Source: Nakamurella lactea DSM 19367
GTDB taxonomy: Bacteria > Actinomycetota > Actinomycetes > Mycobacteriales > Nakamurellaceae
NCBI RefSeq assembly: GCF_000426645.1
Contig: NZ_AUFT01000006.1
Location: forward strand, 62,001 to 126,000
Length of the DNA: 64,000 nt
Direction of reading: 5' to 3'
A model generated the notes under the pieces. That model made no database searches. It had not been told where the DNA came from and saw only the letters and a list, made by a program, of their open reading frames with translations. Made by a program: the position numbers and the translations under genes. Positions within the stretch are counted from its first letter, which is position 1. Each line of letters opens with the position of its first letter. Of this stretch, positions 39,266-48,251 are shown piece after piece.

Positions 39266-39292
39266 TTGGCACTCTACCCGCGCGAGTGCCAG
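39266..39292. promoter_or_regulatory. CIRCE operator (HrcA-binding site)
   Basis: TTGGCACTC, 9 nt, GAGTGCCAG: the inverted repeat of CIRCE (consensus TTAGCACTC-N9-GAGTGCTAA) with one change in each arm. It overlaps the groES -10 region, so HrcA would block transcription until heat shock. A second partial half-site (TTGCCACTC) lies just beside it at about 39255. Confidence 0.88.
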
Positions 39293-39300
39293 CGCATCAA
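39271..39300 (-). promoter_or_regulatory. groES promoter (-35 TTGATG, 18 nt, -10 TAGAGT)
   Basis: On the minus strand TTGATG occupies 39300-39295 and TAGAGT 39276-39271, with an 18-nt spacer. Both sit within or beside CIRCE. The resulting leader is about 130 nt. Confidence 0.6.
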
Positions 39301-39354
39301 CCACCCCCGGAGAACCGCTTGGCAGTCGGTACCGGCGCCGGGCCCGATGCCCGG

Positions 39355-39795
39355 TCAGGCGTCCGCGAGCAGCTCGGCGAGACGTTCGAGGTCGGCCCTG
39401 GTCCGCGGCCAGTCGGCCTCGGTCGACCGCTGGGCGAGCCAGGAATTCGCCGCCGGCAGCAACGCCCTGGTGAGCACACCGCGGGCCGCGGTCCGGCGGG
39501 CCGGCGTCAGCTCGGTGTCCAGCTGCGCCAGCTGTCGGCGCAGCGCATCGACGTCCGGGGCGCCGTCCAGCACCGCAGGATCTTCCTCGCTCACCAGGAC
39601 CGCCACCGTCACCAGAGCGCTCTCGGCCTCGGTGGCGTCCAGGTCGTCGCCGGCCTCCAGTACTGCCCGCAGTGCCTCGGTGATCATCGAACCGGCGGTC
39701 GCCCGATCCGCGGACACCAGCTTCTCGGTGAAGGCCATGGCCGCCGCGCCGCCGAACAGCCCTGGGCCACCTCGGTCGGCCGCTTTCTCCGTCAT
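39355..39795 (-). CDS. DUF4259-like protein
   Basis: A 146-aa soluble protein. Its middle ([20 protein letters not shown], then [35 protein letters not shown]) resembles the DUF4259 pattern G-x-G-x-F-x-N-D-x-A-x-D-F in which a helix bundle follows, though the N-terminal G-W-G-x-G-P is not kept. The function is unknown. It lies between groES and tsaD on the same strand and may be read with either; the distance to tsaD is about 90 nt. Moderate certainty that it is a real gene, low certainty for family. Confidence 0.5.
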   Translation of the reverse strand: MTEKAADRGGPGLFGGAAAMAFTEKLVSADRATAGSMITEALRAVLEAGDDLDATEAESALVTVAVLVSEEDPAVLDGAPDVDALRRQLAQLDTELTPARRTAARGVLTRALLPAANSWLAQRSTEADWPRTRADLERLAELLADA

Positions 39796-39883
39796 CGTTG
39801 CCTGCTCCTGCCTGTTGCTCGCGGTCGGCTGCGTCGGTCGGTCTCCAGGATGCCCGGTCGGGCCCGGGCGCGCACCGGCGCCC

Positions 39884-41005
39884 TCAGACCGCGACCGTAC
39901 CGACCGGCAGACCCGGGTTTGCGGACAACGACTCCGCTGACGGCGCCGCCCCGGCCAGCGCGGCGTGCGCGCCGACAGCCGCGATCATCGCCCCGTTGTC
40001 CGTGCACAGACCTGGTGACGGCACCCGCAGGCGCAGCCCGGCGGCGTCGCAGCGCTGCCGGGCCAGCGCCCGCAGCCGGCCGTTGGCCGCCACCCCACCG
40101 GCGATCACCACGGTGTCGATGCCGTTGGCCATGGCCGCCGCCACCATCTTGCCGGTGAGCACGTCGGCCACCGCCTCCTGGAAGGACGCGCAGATGTCCT
40201 CGACCGGCACCTCTGCGCCGCCGGCCCGCAGCGTCTCCACATGCCGGGCGACCGCCGTCTTCAGCCCGGAGAAGGAGAAGTCGTAGGGCCGGTCGCGGGG
40301 CCCGGTGAGCCCGCGCGGGAACCGGACGGCGGCCGGATCTCCTTGGGCGGCAAGGCGATCGATCACCGGGCCGCCCGGATACCCCAGCCCGAGCAGCCGG
40401 GCGACCTTGTCGTAGGCCTCGCCGGCGGCATCGTCGACGGTGCTGCCCAGCTCGACGATGTCCCGGCCGAGGTCGGTGATCTTCAGCAGCTGGGTGTGAC
40501 CGCCGGAGACCAACAGCGCCAGCGTCGGTGAGGGCAGCGGTCCGTGCTCGAGAGTGTCCGCGGCGACGTGCCCGGCGAGGTGGTTGACGCCGAACAGCGG
40601 AACGCCCCAGGCGGCCGCGTACGCCTTCGCGGCGGCCACCCCGACCAGCAGGGCGCCGGCCAGGCCCGGGCCGCAGGTCACCGCGATGGCGTCCACGTCC
40701 CGCTGCCGGATGCCCGCCTTGTCGAAGGCGGCGTGCACCGTCGGCAGCAATTCCTCCAGGTGCGCCCTTGAAGCGATCTCCGGCACCACGCCGCCGAACC
40801 GGGCGTGCTGTTCGGAGGACGAGGCGAGCTGGTGACCGAGCAGTTCGAGCCGGTGACTGCCGGCCGCCGCAGGCCCGCCGTCAGACCCGTCGATCCCGTC
40901 GACCCGGTCGACCGGTTCGCCGATCCTGACCAGCCCTGCACCGGTCTCGTCACAGGACGATTCGAGACCGAAGACGATCGCCCCCTCGCCGAGCCGGGTG
41001 TTCAT
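39884..41005 (-). CDS. tsaD: tRNA N6-adenosine threonylcarbamoyltransferase
   Basis: A 373-aa protein. It transfers threonylcarbamoyl to A37 of ANN-reading tRNAs. Motifs: [20 protein letters not shown], the metal-binding [75 protein letters not shown] and [21 protein letters not shown] ~20-residue Gly/Asp insertion ([12 protein letters not shown]) near residue 35 is unusual. The ATG overlaps the rimI stop (ATGA). Confidence 0.94.
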   Translation of the reverse strand: MNTRLGEGAIVFGLESSCDETGAGLVRIGEPVDRVDGIDGSDGGPAAAGSHRLELLGHQLASSSEQHARFGGVVPEIASRAHLEELLPTVHAAFDKAGIRQRDVDAIAVTCGPGLAGALLVGVAAAKAYAAAWGVPLFGVNHLAGHVAADTLEHGPLPSPTLALLVSGGHTQLLKITDLGRDIVELGSTVDDAAGEAYDKVARLLGLGYPGGPVIDRLAAQGDPAAVRFPRGLTGPRDRPYDFSFSGLKTAVARHVETLRAGGAEVPVEDICASFQEAVADVLTGKMVAAAMANGIDTVVIAGGVAANGRLRALARQRCDAAGLRLRVPSPGLCTDNGAMIAAVGAHAALAGAAPSAESLSANPGLPVGTVAV

Positions 41006-41487
41006 CGGGCCGGCCGGTGCATGGTGTAGGCATCGGCGCCGCTGGGCCGGTAGTAGTTGCGGCGCAACCCGATCCGGACGAATCCGACGCTCTCGTACAG
41101 CCGGATCGCCGGCTCGTTGTCGGTCCGCACCTCCAGCAGCACCCGGCGGTCCCCGGCCTGCCGGAGCAGATCGGCGAGCAGCGCCCGGCCAAGGCCGCGG
41201 CCCTGGCTGTCCGGATGCACGCCGATGGTCTGCACCTCGGCCTCGTCCGGTTGGCCGGCGAGCCCGGCGTAGCCGTCGATCGGGGCGGCCGGGTCGCCGC
41301 CCAGGTGGTGCACAACGTAGTGGTGCCCGGCGGCAAGCTCGGACCAGAACATCTCGGCGGACCACGGCGAATCACCGGGGAACAGCCGCCGCTCGAGCTC
41401 GACCAACTGCGGGATCTGCCACCAGCGCAACGGCGGCAACTGGGCCGACCCCGGCACGCCCGTCGTGGGGCCGGCCGGCGCGCTCAT
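41002..41487 (-). CDS. rimI: ribosomal-protein-alanine N-acetyltransferase-like GNAT protein
   Basis: A 161-aa GNAT-fold acetyltransferase. [40 protein letters not shown], the acetyl-CoA-binding [20 protein letters not shown] and the C-terminal [29 protein letters not shown] are all RimI-like. RimI acetylates the N-terminus of ribosomal protein S18, though actinobacterial members may have broader targets. The ATG overlaps the tsaB stop (ATGA), and the 3' end overlaps tsaD. Confidence 0.9.
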   Translation of the reverse strand: MSAPAGPTTGVPGSAQLPPLRWWQIPQLVELERRLFPGDSPWSAEMFWSELAAGHHYVVHHLGGDPAAPIDGYAGLAGQPDEAEVQTIGVHPDSQGRGLGRALLADLLRQAGDRRVLLEVRTDNEPAIRLYESVGFVRIGLRRNYYRPSGADAYTMHRPAR

Positions 41488-42200
41488 CGCAGCACCGACT
41501 TCGGGCCGGCCGACACGGTGACGTCCGGTCGGCGCAGATAGAGCGGGGTCAGCGGGCCGGGGACGGCGCCGGTCACCAGCTCCGGTCCGGCGACCCTGGC
41601 CAGTCCGAACGCGGTCGAGCCGAGCGACAGCACGGGCAGTTCACCACCGGCCAGCGGGGCACCTGGTCCGGCGACGGCGACCGGCGCGGCCGGCAGGCCG
41701 GCGATCAGCCCCGGCAGCGCGGCCGGGGCAACGACCCGCGGCCCGTCGATCCGCCGGCCGGCGGCGTCATAGGCGCTGACGTACACCTCGCGACGCCGGG
41801 CATCGGTGACCACCAGGGTCGGACCCGGCAGCGCCCCGACCGAGCGGATCAGGGCGTCGTGGCTGCAGACGCCGTACACCGGGCGGTCGAGCCCGTCGCC
41901 GAGTGCCTCCGCGGTGGCGATGCCGACCCGCAGGCCGGTGAACGGGCCCGGCCCGAGACCGACCACCACCGCATCCAGCTCGGTCAATGACGTGCCGGCC
42001 GCGGCCACGGCGGCCGTGGCCAGCGGCATCAGGTGTTCGGCGTGGCCGAAGGCGTCGTCGACACTCCGTTCGGCCAGCAGGCTGACCGGGTCCGTCGCCG
42101 GGCCGCCGGCAGCGGCGTCGATCAACTCGTTCGGCAGCAGCACGCGGACCACCCCCGCGGTGACCGCGGGGGTGGCGGTGTCCAGGGCTAGGACCAGCAT
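41484..42200 (-). CDS. tsaB: t6A synthesis protein TsaB
   Basis: A 238-aa ASKHA-fold protein, a paralogue of TsaD and its dimer partner. It starts MLVLALDTATPAVTAGVVRV. HLMPLATAAVAAAGTSLTEL, DAVVVGLGPGPFTGLRVGIA and LVVTDARRREVYVSAYDAAG are diagnostic. It lacks catalytic metal ligands, as expected. The start at 42200 matches the family N-terminus; upstream in-frame sequence is unrelated. In most actinobacteria tsaE comes directly before it; here a LacI gene on the opposite strand lies between. Confidence 0.93.
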   Translation of the reverse strand: MLVLALDTATPAVTAGVVRVLLPNELIDAAAGGPATDPVSLLAERSVDDAFGHAEHLMPLATAAVAAAGTSLTELDAVVVGLGPGPFTGLRVGIATAEALGDGLDRPVYGVCSHDALIRSVGALPGPTLVVTDARRREVYVSAYDAAGRRIDGPRVVAPAALPGLIAGLPAAPVAVAGPGAPLAGGELPVLSLGSTAFGLARVAGPELVTGAVPGPLTPLYLRRPDVTVSAGPKSVLR

Positions 42201-42310
42201 CGGCAGCAGATTGTCATGTCGCGTCCAGTCTACGAAAGGGCACGTCTGCCGACGGCCCGGGCACCTGCTGCGACAATCGTCCCGTTCGCGGCTACAGCGA
42301 GGAGGCACCG

Positions 42311-43348
42311 ATGGCGGCGACCGCAACGCTGGCCGATGTCGCGGCGGCCGCCGGCGTCTCGCTGGCCACCGCGTCCCGGGCGCTGCACGGCGCGACCGGC
42401 CGGACCGTGAGGGCCGACCTGGCGCAACGGGTACTGGCCGCCGCCCGGGCGCTGAACTATGTGCCGAACGCTGCCGCCCAGGCGATGTCCCGGGGTCGGA
42501 GCAGCTCGATCGGTCTGCTGGTGCACGACATCGCCGACCCGTTCGCCGGCTCGGTCGCCGCCGGGGTGATGGCCGCCGCCGCCCGCAGCGACCTGATCGT
42601 CACCGTCGCGGCCACCGGCGGCGACCCGGAGACCGAGATCAGACATCTGGCCGAGCTGCGCCGGCAGCGGGCCAGGGCGGTGATCCTGGCCGGCTCCCGG
42701 TTCACCGACCCGGCGACGGAGGCGGCGCTGACCGCCGAAATCGCCGAATTCAGCCGGGCCGGCGGGCGGGTGGCCGCGATCGGCCGGCCGATGCCCGGGG
42801 TCAATACCGTGGTGATCGACAACGCCGGGGGCGCCGAGAAGCTCGCCCGGCTGCTGGTGTCGTTGGGATACCACAGCTTTGCCGTGCTGGCCGGGCCGGA
42901 GAATCTGGCCACCAGCGAGGACCGGGTGGCCGGGTTCCGGGCCGGGCTGGCCGCGCTCGGCGTCGAACTCCCGGACGAACACGTGCTGAGCTCCCAGTTC
43001 TCCCGGGACGGCGGCTACGCGGGGATGACGGAGCTGCTCGGCCAGGGGTTGGACCCGGACACCGTCGACGCGGTGTTCGCGGTGAACGACGTGATGGCCG
43101 TCGGGGCGATCGCCGCGCTCGCCGAACACGGCTACCGGGTGCCGCGGGACGTGGCGATCGCCGGCTTCGAGGACGTGCCGATGCTCCGCGACATCCGGCC
43201 GGCACTGACCACCGTGAAGCTCCCGCTGGAGGAGATCGGCGCGCTGGCCACCGATCTGGCGCTGGACACCACCGGCGATCCGGACCTGGTGCTGCACCGC
43301 GAGGTGTCGGTGGAGTTGGCGGTCCGGGCCTCGACGCCGGAACGCTAG
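42311..43348 (+). CDS. LacI-family transcriptional regulator
   Basis: A 345-aa protein. The helix-turn-helix and hinge are ATLADVAAAAGVSLATASRA, LNYVPNAAAQAMSRGRSSSI. The periplasmic-binding-protein-like effector domain follows, with IGLLVHDIADPFAGSVAAGV, ARAVILAGSRFTDPATEAAL, DAVFAVNDVMAVGAIAALAE and VPRDVAIAGFEDVPMLRDIR. It should repress a sugar-related operon in response to a sugar ligand. No sugar transporter is adjacent, so its target is elsewhere. GAGGAGG precedes the ATG. It is inserted in opposite orientation between tsaB and tsaE, and its stop overlaps the tsaE stop (CTAG). Confidence 0.9.
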   Translation: MAATATLADVAAAAGVSLATASRALHGATGRTVRADLAQRVLAAARALNYVPNAAAQAMSRGRSSSIGLLVHDIADPFAGSVAAGVMAAAARSDLIVTVAATGGDPETEIRHLAELRRQRARAVILAGSRFTDPATEAALTAEIAEFSRAGGRVAAIGRPMPGVNTVVIDNAGGAEKLARLLVSLGYHSFAVLAGPENLATSEDRVAGFRAGLAALGVELPDEHVLSSQFSRDGGYAGMTELLGQGLDPDTVDAVFAVNDVMAVGAIAALAEHGYRVPRDVAIAGFEDVPMLRDIRPALTTVKLPLEEIGALATDLALDTTGDPDLVLHREVSVELAVRASTPER

Positions 43349-43833
43349 GCGGGGTCGGGAACCAGCGCCGAAACGGTGTCGCGCCAGCGGGCGCCGGCCG
43401 AGACAACCGCGCTACGGCTGTCGTCGGGATGACGGATCAGCTTGATGTGCAACGGGTCCGATGCCAGCCCGGCCGCGATTCCCTCGCCCCATTCGATCAC
43501 CACCGCGGCCCTGGACAGATCGGTGTCCAGGTCCAGGTCGTCGAGTTCGACGCTGCCGCCGAGCCGGTAGGCGTCGACGTGCACCAGGGTGGTGGGCAGT
43601 CCGTCCCTGGTTCCGTTGTGCACTCTGGCCAGCACGAAGGTGGGCGAGGTGATCGTCTCGGTGATTCCCATACCGACCGCGATGCCTTTGGTGAGCGCGG
43701 TTTTCCCGGCACCGAGCTCGCCGGCCAGCAGCACCAGGTCGCCGGGCCGCAGCCGGCTGCCCAGCGCGGCGCCGAACCGCATCGTGTCGGCGAGCTCGGG
43801 TAGTTCCAGCCGCACGGATGCCGTATCGGTCAT
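43345..43833 (-). CDS. tsaE: t6A synthesis ATPase TsaE
   Basis: A 162-aa P-loop protein. The Walker A motif is AGELGAGKTALTKGIAVGMG, followed by ITSPTFVLARVHNG, LVHVDAYRLGGSVELDDLDL and VVIEWGEGIAAGL, which carries the family's acidic residue. TsaE binds the TsaB-TsaD complex and resets it through ATP hydrolysis. The ATG overlaps the stop of the hydrolase gene (ATGA). Confidence 0.93.
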   Translation of the reverse strand: MTDTASVRLELPELADTMRFGAALGSRLRPGDLVLLAGELGAGKTALTKGIAVGMGITETITSPTFVLARVHNGTRDGLPTTLVHVDAYRLGGSVELDDLDLDTDLSRAAVVIEWGEGIAAGLASDPLHIKLIRHPDDSRSAVVSAGARWRDTVSALVPDPA

Positions 43834-44978
43834 GCCGTCGCACTCCGTCGATCATCGGCGCGGGCTGCCCTCCGATGCCCCTTGGCGCCCTTGATACCGG
43901 CCTCGGAAGCGGCCCGCCACAACAGCTCCCGCAACGCTTCGGTGGTCGCGGTCGGGTTCTCCAGCATCACGTTGTGCCCAGCACCCGGCACGATCACCAA
44001 CTCCGCCAACGGCAATGCCTGCGCCAGCGCCTCCGACTGGGCCACCGGCAGCATCCGGTCGGCCGACCCGCAGATGACGACCGCCGGCAGCGGCGCCAGG
44101 GCCGTCAACCCATCCCGCAGGTCGTGGGCCAGCACCGCGGGCAGGAACTCGGCGATCACTTCGATCGGGGTGTCCGCGATCATCTGATCGACGTAGTCGA
44201 CCACCTGCGTCGGCACCTGGGGATCGGCGAAGCCGAAGTTGCGGGTCAACAGCCAGACCGCGTCCCTGGTCGCCGGCCGGCCACGCTCGAACATCCGCGG
44301 GTACCGCGACGCGGTGGCGGTGAACGCCCGGACCAGTGCGCTGCCGCCCATCAGGGTCGGCCGCCGGGTCTTCCCGGAGTCCAGGTATGCCGAGGTGTCG
44401 ACCAGGGCGACGCCGACCACCCGGTCGGCGATCAGCTCCGGCTCGGCGGCGGCCAGCGCCAGGATCGCCATCCCGCCCATCGAATGGCCGACCAGGACCA
44501 CCGGGCCGTCGGGAGCGGCGGTGGCGATCACGGCGGCCAGGTCCTCGCCGATCGCCGGCAGGGTGGACCGCCCGGGCAGCGCCCGACCGGACTGGCCGTG
44601 CGAGCGCTGGTCGTAGAACACCAGCCGGGCCTGTGGGCTTCTCGGCGAGGCGCCCGGTTCGCCGAAGCCCGACCCGGACAGGCCGATCCGCTGGTAGTGC
44701 CAGGAGCCCATCCGCAGGGTCCAACCGTGCGCGAACACCACCGTCAGTGGTGCGTCGGCCGGGCCGACCTCCTCGACGTACAGACTCACCCCGTCCGCCG
44801 AGGCCACCGTGTAGCTGCGGTCGGGCGTCAGCGCGTCGTAGACGTCGCCGCCCTCGGCGGCCAGCCGGCGGTACTTGCCGACCGCCCGTCGCTGCGCCGT
44901 CACCCCGCCGGCGGCGATGGCGCCGATCGCGCCGGTCACCACCGATGCCGTACCGAGAATCTTGCCCCAGGTGCCCAC
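43830..44978 (-). CDS. alpha/beta-hydrolase family protein
   Basis: A 382-aa protein. The first 30 residues hold a hydrophobic stretch (GTASVVTGAIGAIAAGGVTA) that may anchor it in the membrane. The catalytic core shows VVFAHGWTLRMGSWHYQRIG (oxyanion region), the nucleophile in VLVGHSMGGMAILALAAAEP, the Asp in VVICGSADRMLPVAQSEALA and the His in VIVPGAGHNVMLENP. The same gene lies between alr and tsaE in many actinobacteria. The substrate is unknown. GGGGAG lies 9 nt before the GTG at 44978, 4 nt after alr. Confidence 0.85.
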   Translation of the reverse strand: MGTWGKILGTASVVTGAIGAIAAGGVTAQRRAVGKYRRLAAEGGDVYDALTPDRSYTVASADGVSLYVEEVGPADAPLTVVFAHGWTLRMGSWHYQRIGLSGSGFGEPGASPRSPQARLVFYDQRSHGQSGRALPGRSTLPAIGEDLAAVIATAAPDGPVVLVGHSMGGMAILALAAAEPELIADRVVGVALVDTSAYLDSGKTRRPTLMGGSALVRAFTATASRYPRMFERGRPATRDAVWLLTRNFGFADPQVPTQVVDYVDQMIADTPIEVIAEFLPAVLAHDLRDGLTALAPLPAVVICGSADRMLPVAQSEALAQALPLAELVIVPGAGHNVMLENPTATTEALRELLWRAASEAGIKGAKGHRRAARADDRRSATA

Positions 44979-44982
44979 CCGT

Positions 44983-46128
44983 TCAGTCTCCCCGCAAGGC
45001 CGGGGGTTCGTCATCACGGCCGGTGTACCGGCGCGGCGTTCGTGGACCGATCCGGGTGACGATCTCGTAGTCGATGGTGCCGCAGGCCACCGCCCAGTCC
45101 CGCGCGGTCGGCTCCCCACGGTCGCCGGGGCCGAACAGCAGCACCTCGTCGCCCGGGGACACCGGCGCGTCGCCGCAGTCGACGACGAACTGGTCCATCG
45201 CCACCCGTCCGGCGATCCGCCGGCGGGCGTCGCCGATCAGCACCTCGGCCGCGTTGGACGCCGCCCGCGGCACGCCGTCGCCGTAGCCGATCGGTACCAG
45301 GGCCAGCGTGGTCTCGGCCTTCGTGCGGTACGTCAGCCCGTACGACACCCCGTGGCCGGCCGGTACCCGCTTGGTCAGCGCGACCGCGGCCCGCAGTGTC
45401 ATCGCCGGCCGCAGGCCGGCCGGATCGGCGACCGGGCTGAGTCCGTACAAACCGATGCCGGTGCGGACCAGATCCAGCTGCAGCTCGGGATGGTCGAGGA
45501 CGGCGGCCGTGTTCGCCAGGTGCGCGGCCGGCGTCAGACCGGCGGCCGCCGCCGCCTGCCGGGCGGCGGCGAACGCGGCCGCCTGTTCGGCCACCGACGG
45601 ATCCCCGGGGATGTCGGCGCTGGCCAGGTGGCTCATCAGCCCGACCACCTCGACCCGGCCGGCGGCGGCCGCCGTGGCCGCCGCCGCCAGCAGAACGGCG
45701 ATGTCGGCACCGGCGGCGCCGCCCCGGCCGAGGCCGGTGTCGACCTTGAGGTGGATCCGCGGCCGGCCGCCGACGTCGCCGGCGGCCAGCACCGCATCCA
45801 GCTGGGCCGGCGAGCTCACCCCGAGTTCGACGCCGAGGGCCAGCGCCGGGCCCGGATCCTGCAGCGGGGTCCACAGCCAGGCCACCAACCGGGCGTCTAC
45901 ACCGGCCGCCCGCAGTGCCACCGCCTCGGCAGGGGTGGCCACCCCGAGCAGGTCGGCGCCGGCAGCCAGCGCCGCGCCGGCCACCGGCACCGCGCCGTGC
46001 CCGTACCCGTCGGCCTTCACCACCGCCATCAACGCGGTACCCGGGCGCAGCCGCGACCGCAGGGCCCGGACGTTGGCCCGGACCGCGGACAGCTCGATCA
46101 CCGCTTCGCAGCGCACCGGGCCCGTCAT
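44983..46128 (-). CDS. alr: alanine racemase
   Basis: A 381-aa fold-type III PLP enzyme producing D-alanine for peptidoglycan. The PLP lysine is in LMAVVKADGYGHGAVPVAGA. The catalytic Tyr is in GVSYGLTYRTK, IGYGDGVPRAASNAAEVLIG is the phosphate-binding region, and VAMDQFVVDCGDAPVSPGDE follows. Length is normal. The start overlaps the stop of the K+ channel regulator gene (ATGA). Confidence 0.94.
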   Translation of the reverse strand: MTGPVRCEAVIELSAVRANVRALRSRLRPGTALMAVVKADGYGHGAVPVAGAALAAGADLLGVATPAEAVALRAAGVDARLVAWLWTPLQDPGPALALGVELGVSSPAQLDAVLAAGDVGGRPRIHLKVDTGLGRGGAAGADIAVLLAAAATAAAAGRVEVVGLMSHLASADIPGDPSVAEQAAAFAAARQAAAAAGLTPAAHLANTAAVLDHPELQLDLVRTGIGLYGLSPVADPAGLRPAMTLRAAVALTKRVPAGHGVSYGLTYRTKAETTLALVPIGYGDGVPRAASNAAEVLIGDARRRIAGRVAMDQFVVDCGDAPVSPGDEVLLFGPGDRGEPTARDWAVACGTIDYEIVTRIGPRTPRRYTGRDDEPPALRGD

Positions 46129-46850
46129 TTGTGCTCGGAGAAGCGCAGCACGTCCTGCTGGGTCCCGGTGACGATCAGCAGATCGTCGGCGTTGATCTCG
46201 GCGCCGTCGACCTGCTCCACGAATCCGCTGCCGTGCCGCTTGAGCGCCACCACCGTGACGCCGAAGCCGGTCCGCAGCCGCCCGGTGTCCAACTGGCGGT
46301 CGATGAGCACCTTCGGCGGCCGGGTCTCCCCCATCGCGAACCCGTCCTCGAACTCGATGTAGTCCAGCATCCGGCCGCGCAACAGGGTGGCCACCCGCCG
46401 GCCCATGTCGTACTCGGGCCGGACCACGTGGTGCACCCCGAGCTTGCGCAGAATCTTCGCGTGCGGTTCGGAGATTGCCTTCGCCCAGACCTCACCAACG
46501 CCGGCGTCCAGCACCACAGCGGAGGTGAGCAGGCTGGCCTCGATGTCGCCGCCCATGGTGATCACCACCCGGGCGAACTCGCCGATGCCGGCCTGCTCGA
46601 GGGCCGTGGCGTCGGTGGTGTCGGCCCGCAGCACGTGCGTCAGCTGATCGCTGATCCGCTGCACGGCCTTGCCGCTGATGTCGATGCCGAGTACCTCGGT
46701 ACCGGAATCGACCAGCTCCGCGGCGACGGCCGAGCCGAACCTGCCCAGCCCGAGCACGGCGACCGCGTCGGTGTTGCCGCGCACGACCTCCGCGCCTGGT
46801 GTTCTAGCCAATGAGGGGCCTGCCTTCCGGATAATCGAATCGTCGTTCAC
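46125..46850 (-). CDS. ktrA: KtrA/TrkA-type potassium uptake regulatory subunit
   Basis: Up to 241 aa. It has an RCK-N Rossmann domain (AVAVLGLGRFGSAVAAELVD, EVLGIDISGKAVQRISDQLT, RVVITMGGDIEASLLTSAVV) and an RCK-C domain from about residue 160 (LDTGRLRTGFGVTVVALKRH). It gates the membrane subunit by binding ATP/ADP or NAD(H). The start is unclear: the GTG at 46850 overlaps ktrB by 47 nt. A TTG at 46812 and a GTG at 46784, the latter just after GGAGG, would both give a normal N-terminus. Confidence 0.88.
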   Translation of the reverse strand: MNDDSIIRKAGPSLARTPGAEVVRGNTDAVAVLGLGRFGSAVAAELVDSGTEVLGIDISGKAVQRISDQLTHVLRADTTDATALEQAGIGEFARVVITMGGDIEASLLTSAVVLDAGVGEVWAKAISEPHAKILRKLGVHHVVRPEYDMGRRVATLLRGRMLDYIEFEDGFAMGETRPPKVLIDRQLDTGRLRTGFGVTVVALKRHGSGFVEQVDGAEINADDLLIVTGTQQDVLRFSEHK

Positions 46851-48180
46851 TGTCCCGCAGCGCCAGCGCCGACACCAGGGTGACCGGGCCGAGCCGGCCC
46901 AGGAACATCAGCCCGGTCAACAGCAGCAGCCCGGCCGACGGCAACTGCGTGGTGATGCCGGTGGTCAGCCCGGTGGTACCGAACGCGCTGACCACTTCGA
47001 ACAGCACCCGATCGGTGGAGAAGTCGGTGATCTCCACCAGGACGATGGTCGCGACCACCACCGCGGCCACCGAGAGCAGCGCGACCGTGACCGCCTGCTG
47101 CACTGTGCGCGAGGAGATCCGCCGGCCGAAGGCGTTCACCGCGCGATCGCCGCGGACCTCGGCGATGATCACGAACAGCAGCACCGCGAAGGTGGTCACC
47201 TTGATGCCGCCAGAGGTACCGGCCGACCCGCCGCCGATGAACATCAACACGTCCATCCCCAGCCAGGTGCCCTGATGCATGCCGCCGATGTCGACGGTGC
47301 TGAACCCGGCGGTGCGCAGTGATACCGAATGGAAGACGCCGGCCAGGATCCGGCTGCCGGGCGACAGCCCGCCGATGCTGTCCGGGTTGGACCATTCGGA
47401 AATGGTGATGAACAACGCCCCGATGACGAACAACAACCCCGACCCCAGAACGGTGATCTTGGTGTGGGTCGACCACTTGCCCGGGGTCCGCGAGCGCCGG
47501 GCCAACTCGAACAGCACCGGAAAGCCCAGGCTGCCCAGCGCAACGGTGACGGCCAGCGTCAGGCAGATCCACGGGTCGTCGACGTAAGCGTCCAGACCGT
47601 CCGGCCGGAGCGCGAAACCGGCGTTGTTGAACGCGGTGACGGCGTGGAACACACCGTGGTACAACGCCTTTCCGAAGGAGAACTGGTAGCCGGTGAGGAA
47701 TCTGACGGTCAGCAGCACCGTGCACAGCAGCTCGATCGACAGGCCGACGACGGCCACCCTGATCAGCAGCCCGGCCACTCCGCCGATCCCCGAGTTCTTC
47801 GTCTCGGCCGCCGCCGTGAGCCTCGAGCGCAGACCGAGCCTGCGGGTCACCACCACCCCCAGCAGTGAGGCGAAGGCCATGATGCCGAACCCGCCGACCT
47901 GTACCAGCAGCAGAATCACCAGCTGGCCGAAACCGGACCAATAGGTGCCGGTGTCCACCGTCGTCAGGCCGACGACACAGATCGAGCTGGCCGCATGGAA
48001 GAACGCGGTGAGCAGGTCCGTCCCGCCCTGGCCGGCCCGGGCGATCGGCAACATCAGCAACCCGGTGCCGACCACCACGCCGATCGCGAACCCGGCCAGA
48101 ATCAACTGGGCCGGCCGCCAGTGACGACCCGATCGGCGCCGCCGTCGGCGCTGCGCACCGAGGCTGTCGATCGACCGCAT
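46804..48180 (-). CDS. ktrB: KtrB/TrkH-type potassium transport membrane subunit
   Basis: A 458-aa polytopic protein. The four selectivity-filter loops of the KtrB/TrkH family can be seen: SSICVVGLTTVDTG, VTAFNNAGFALRP, VSLRTAGFSTVDIGG and SAFGTTGLTTGITTQ. It moves K+ (with Na+ in Ktr systems) into the cell with the KtrA subunit encoded downstream. The ATG at 48180 follows TACAGT by 7 nt, a leaderless start. The first ~25 residues are Arg-rich. Confidence 0.9.
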   Translation of the reverse strand: MRSIDSLGAQRRRRRRSGRHWRPAQLILAGFAIGVVVGTGLLMLPIARAGQGGTDLLTAFFHAASSICVVGLTTVDTGTYWSGFGQLVILLLVQVGGFGIMAFASLLGVVVTRRLGLRSRLTAAAETKNSGIGGVAGLLIRVAVVGLSIELLCTVLLTVRFLTGYQFSFGKALYHGVFHAVTAFNNAGFALRPDGLDAYVDDPWICLTLAVTVALGSLGFPVLFELARRSRTPGKWSTHTKITVLGSGLLFVIGALFITISEWSNPDSIGGLSPGSRILAGVFHSVSLRTAGFSTVDIGGMHQGTWLGMDVLMFIGGGSAGTSGGIKVTTFAVLLFVIIAEVRGDRAVNAFGRRISSRTVQQAVTVALLSVAAVVVATIVLVEITDFSTDRVLFEVVSAFGTTGLTTGITTQLPSAGLLLLTGLMFLGRLGPVTLVSALALRDSERRFDYPEGRPLIG

Positions 48181-48187
48181 GTCGCCG

Positions 48188-48193
48188 ACTGTA
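48188..48193 (-). promoter_or_regulatory. -10 box TACAGT of a leaderless promoter
   Basis: TACAGT on the minus strand is followed by CGGCGAC and the ATG of ktrB at 48180. No Shine-Dalgarno is present. Confidence 0.5.
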
Positions 48194-48251
48194 GGCGGCA
48201 GGCCAGTAGCCGGCCCGCGGGCTCGCCGCCCGGGTCCGCACGTCTGGTCGT

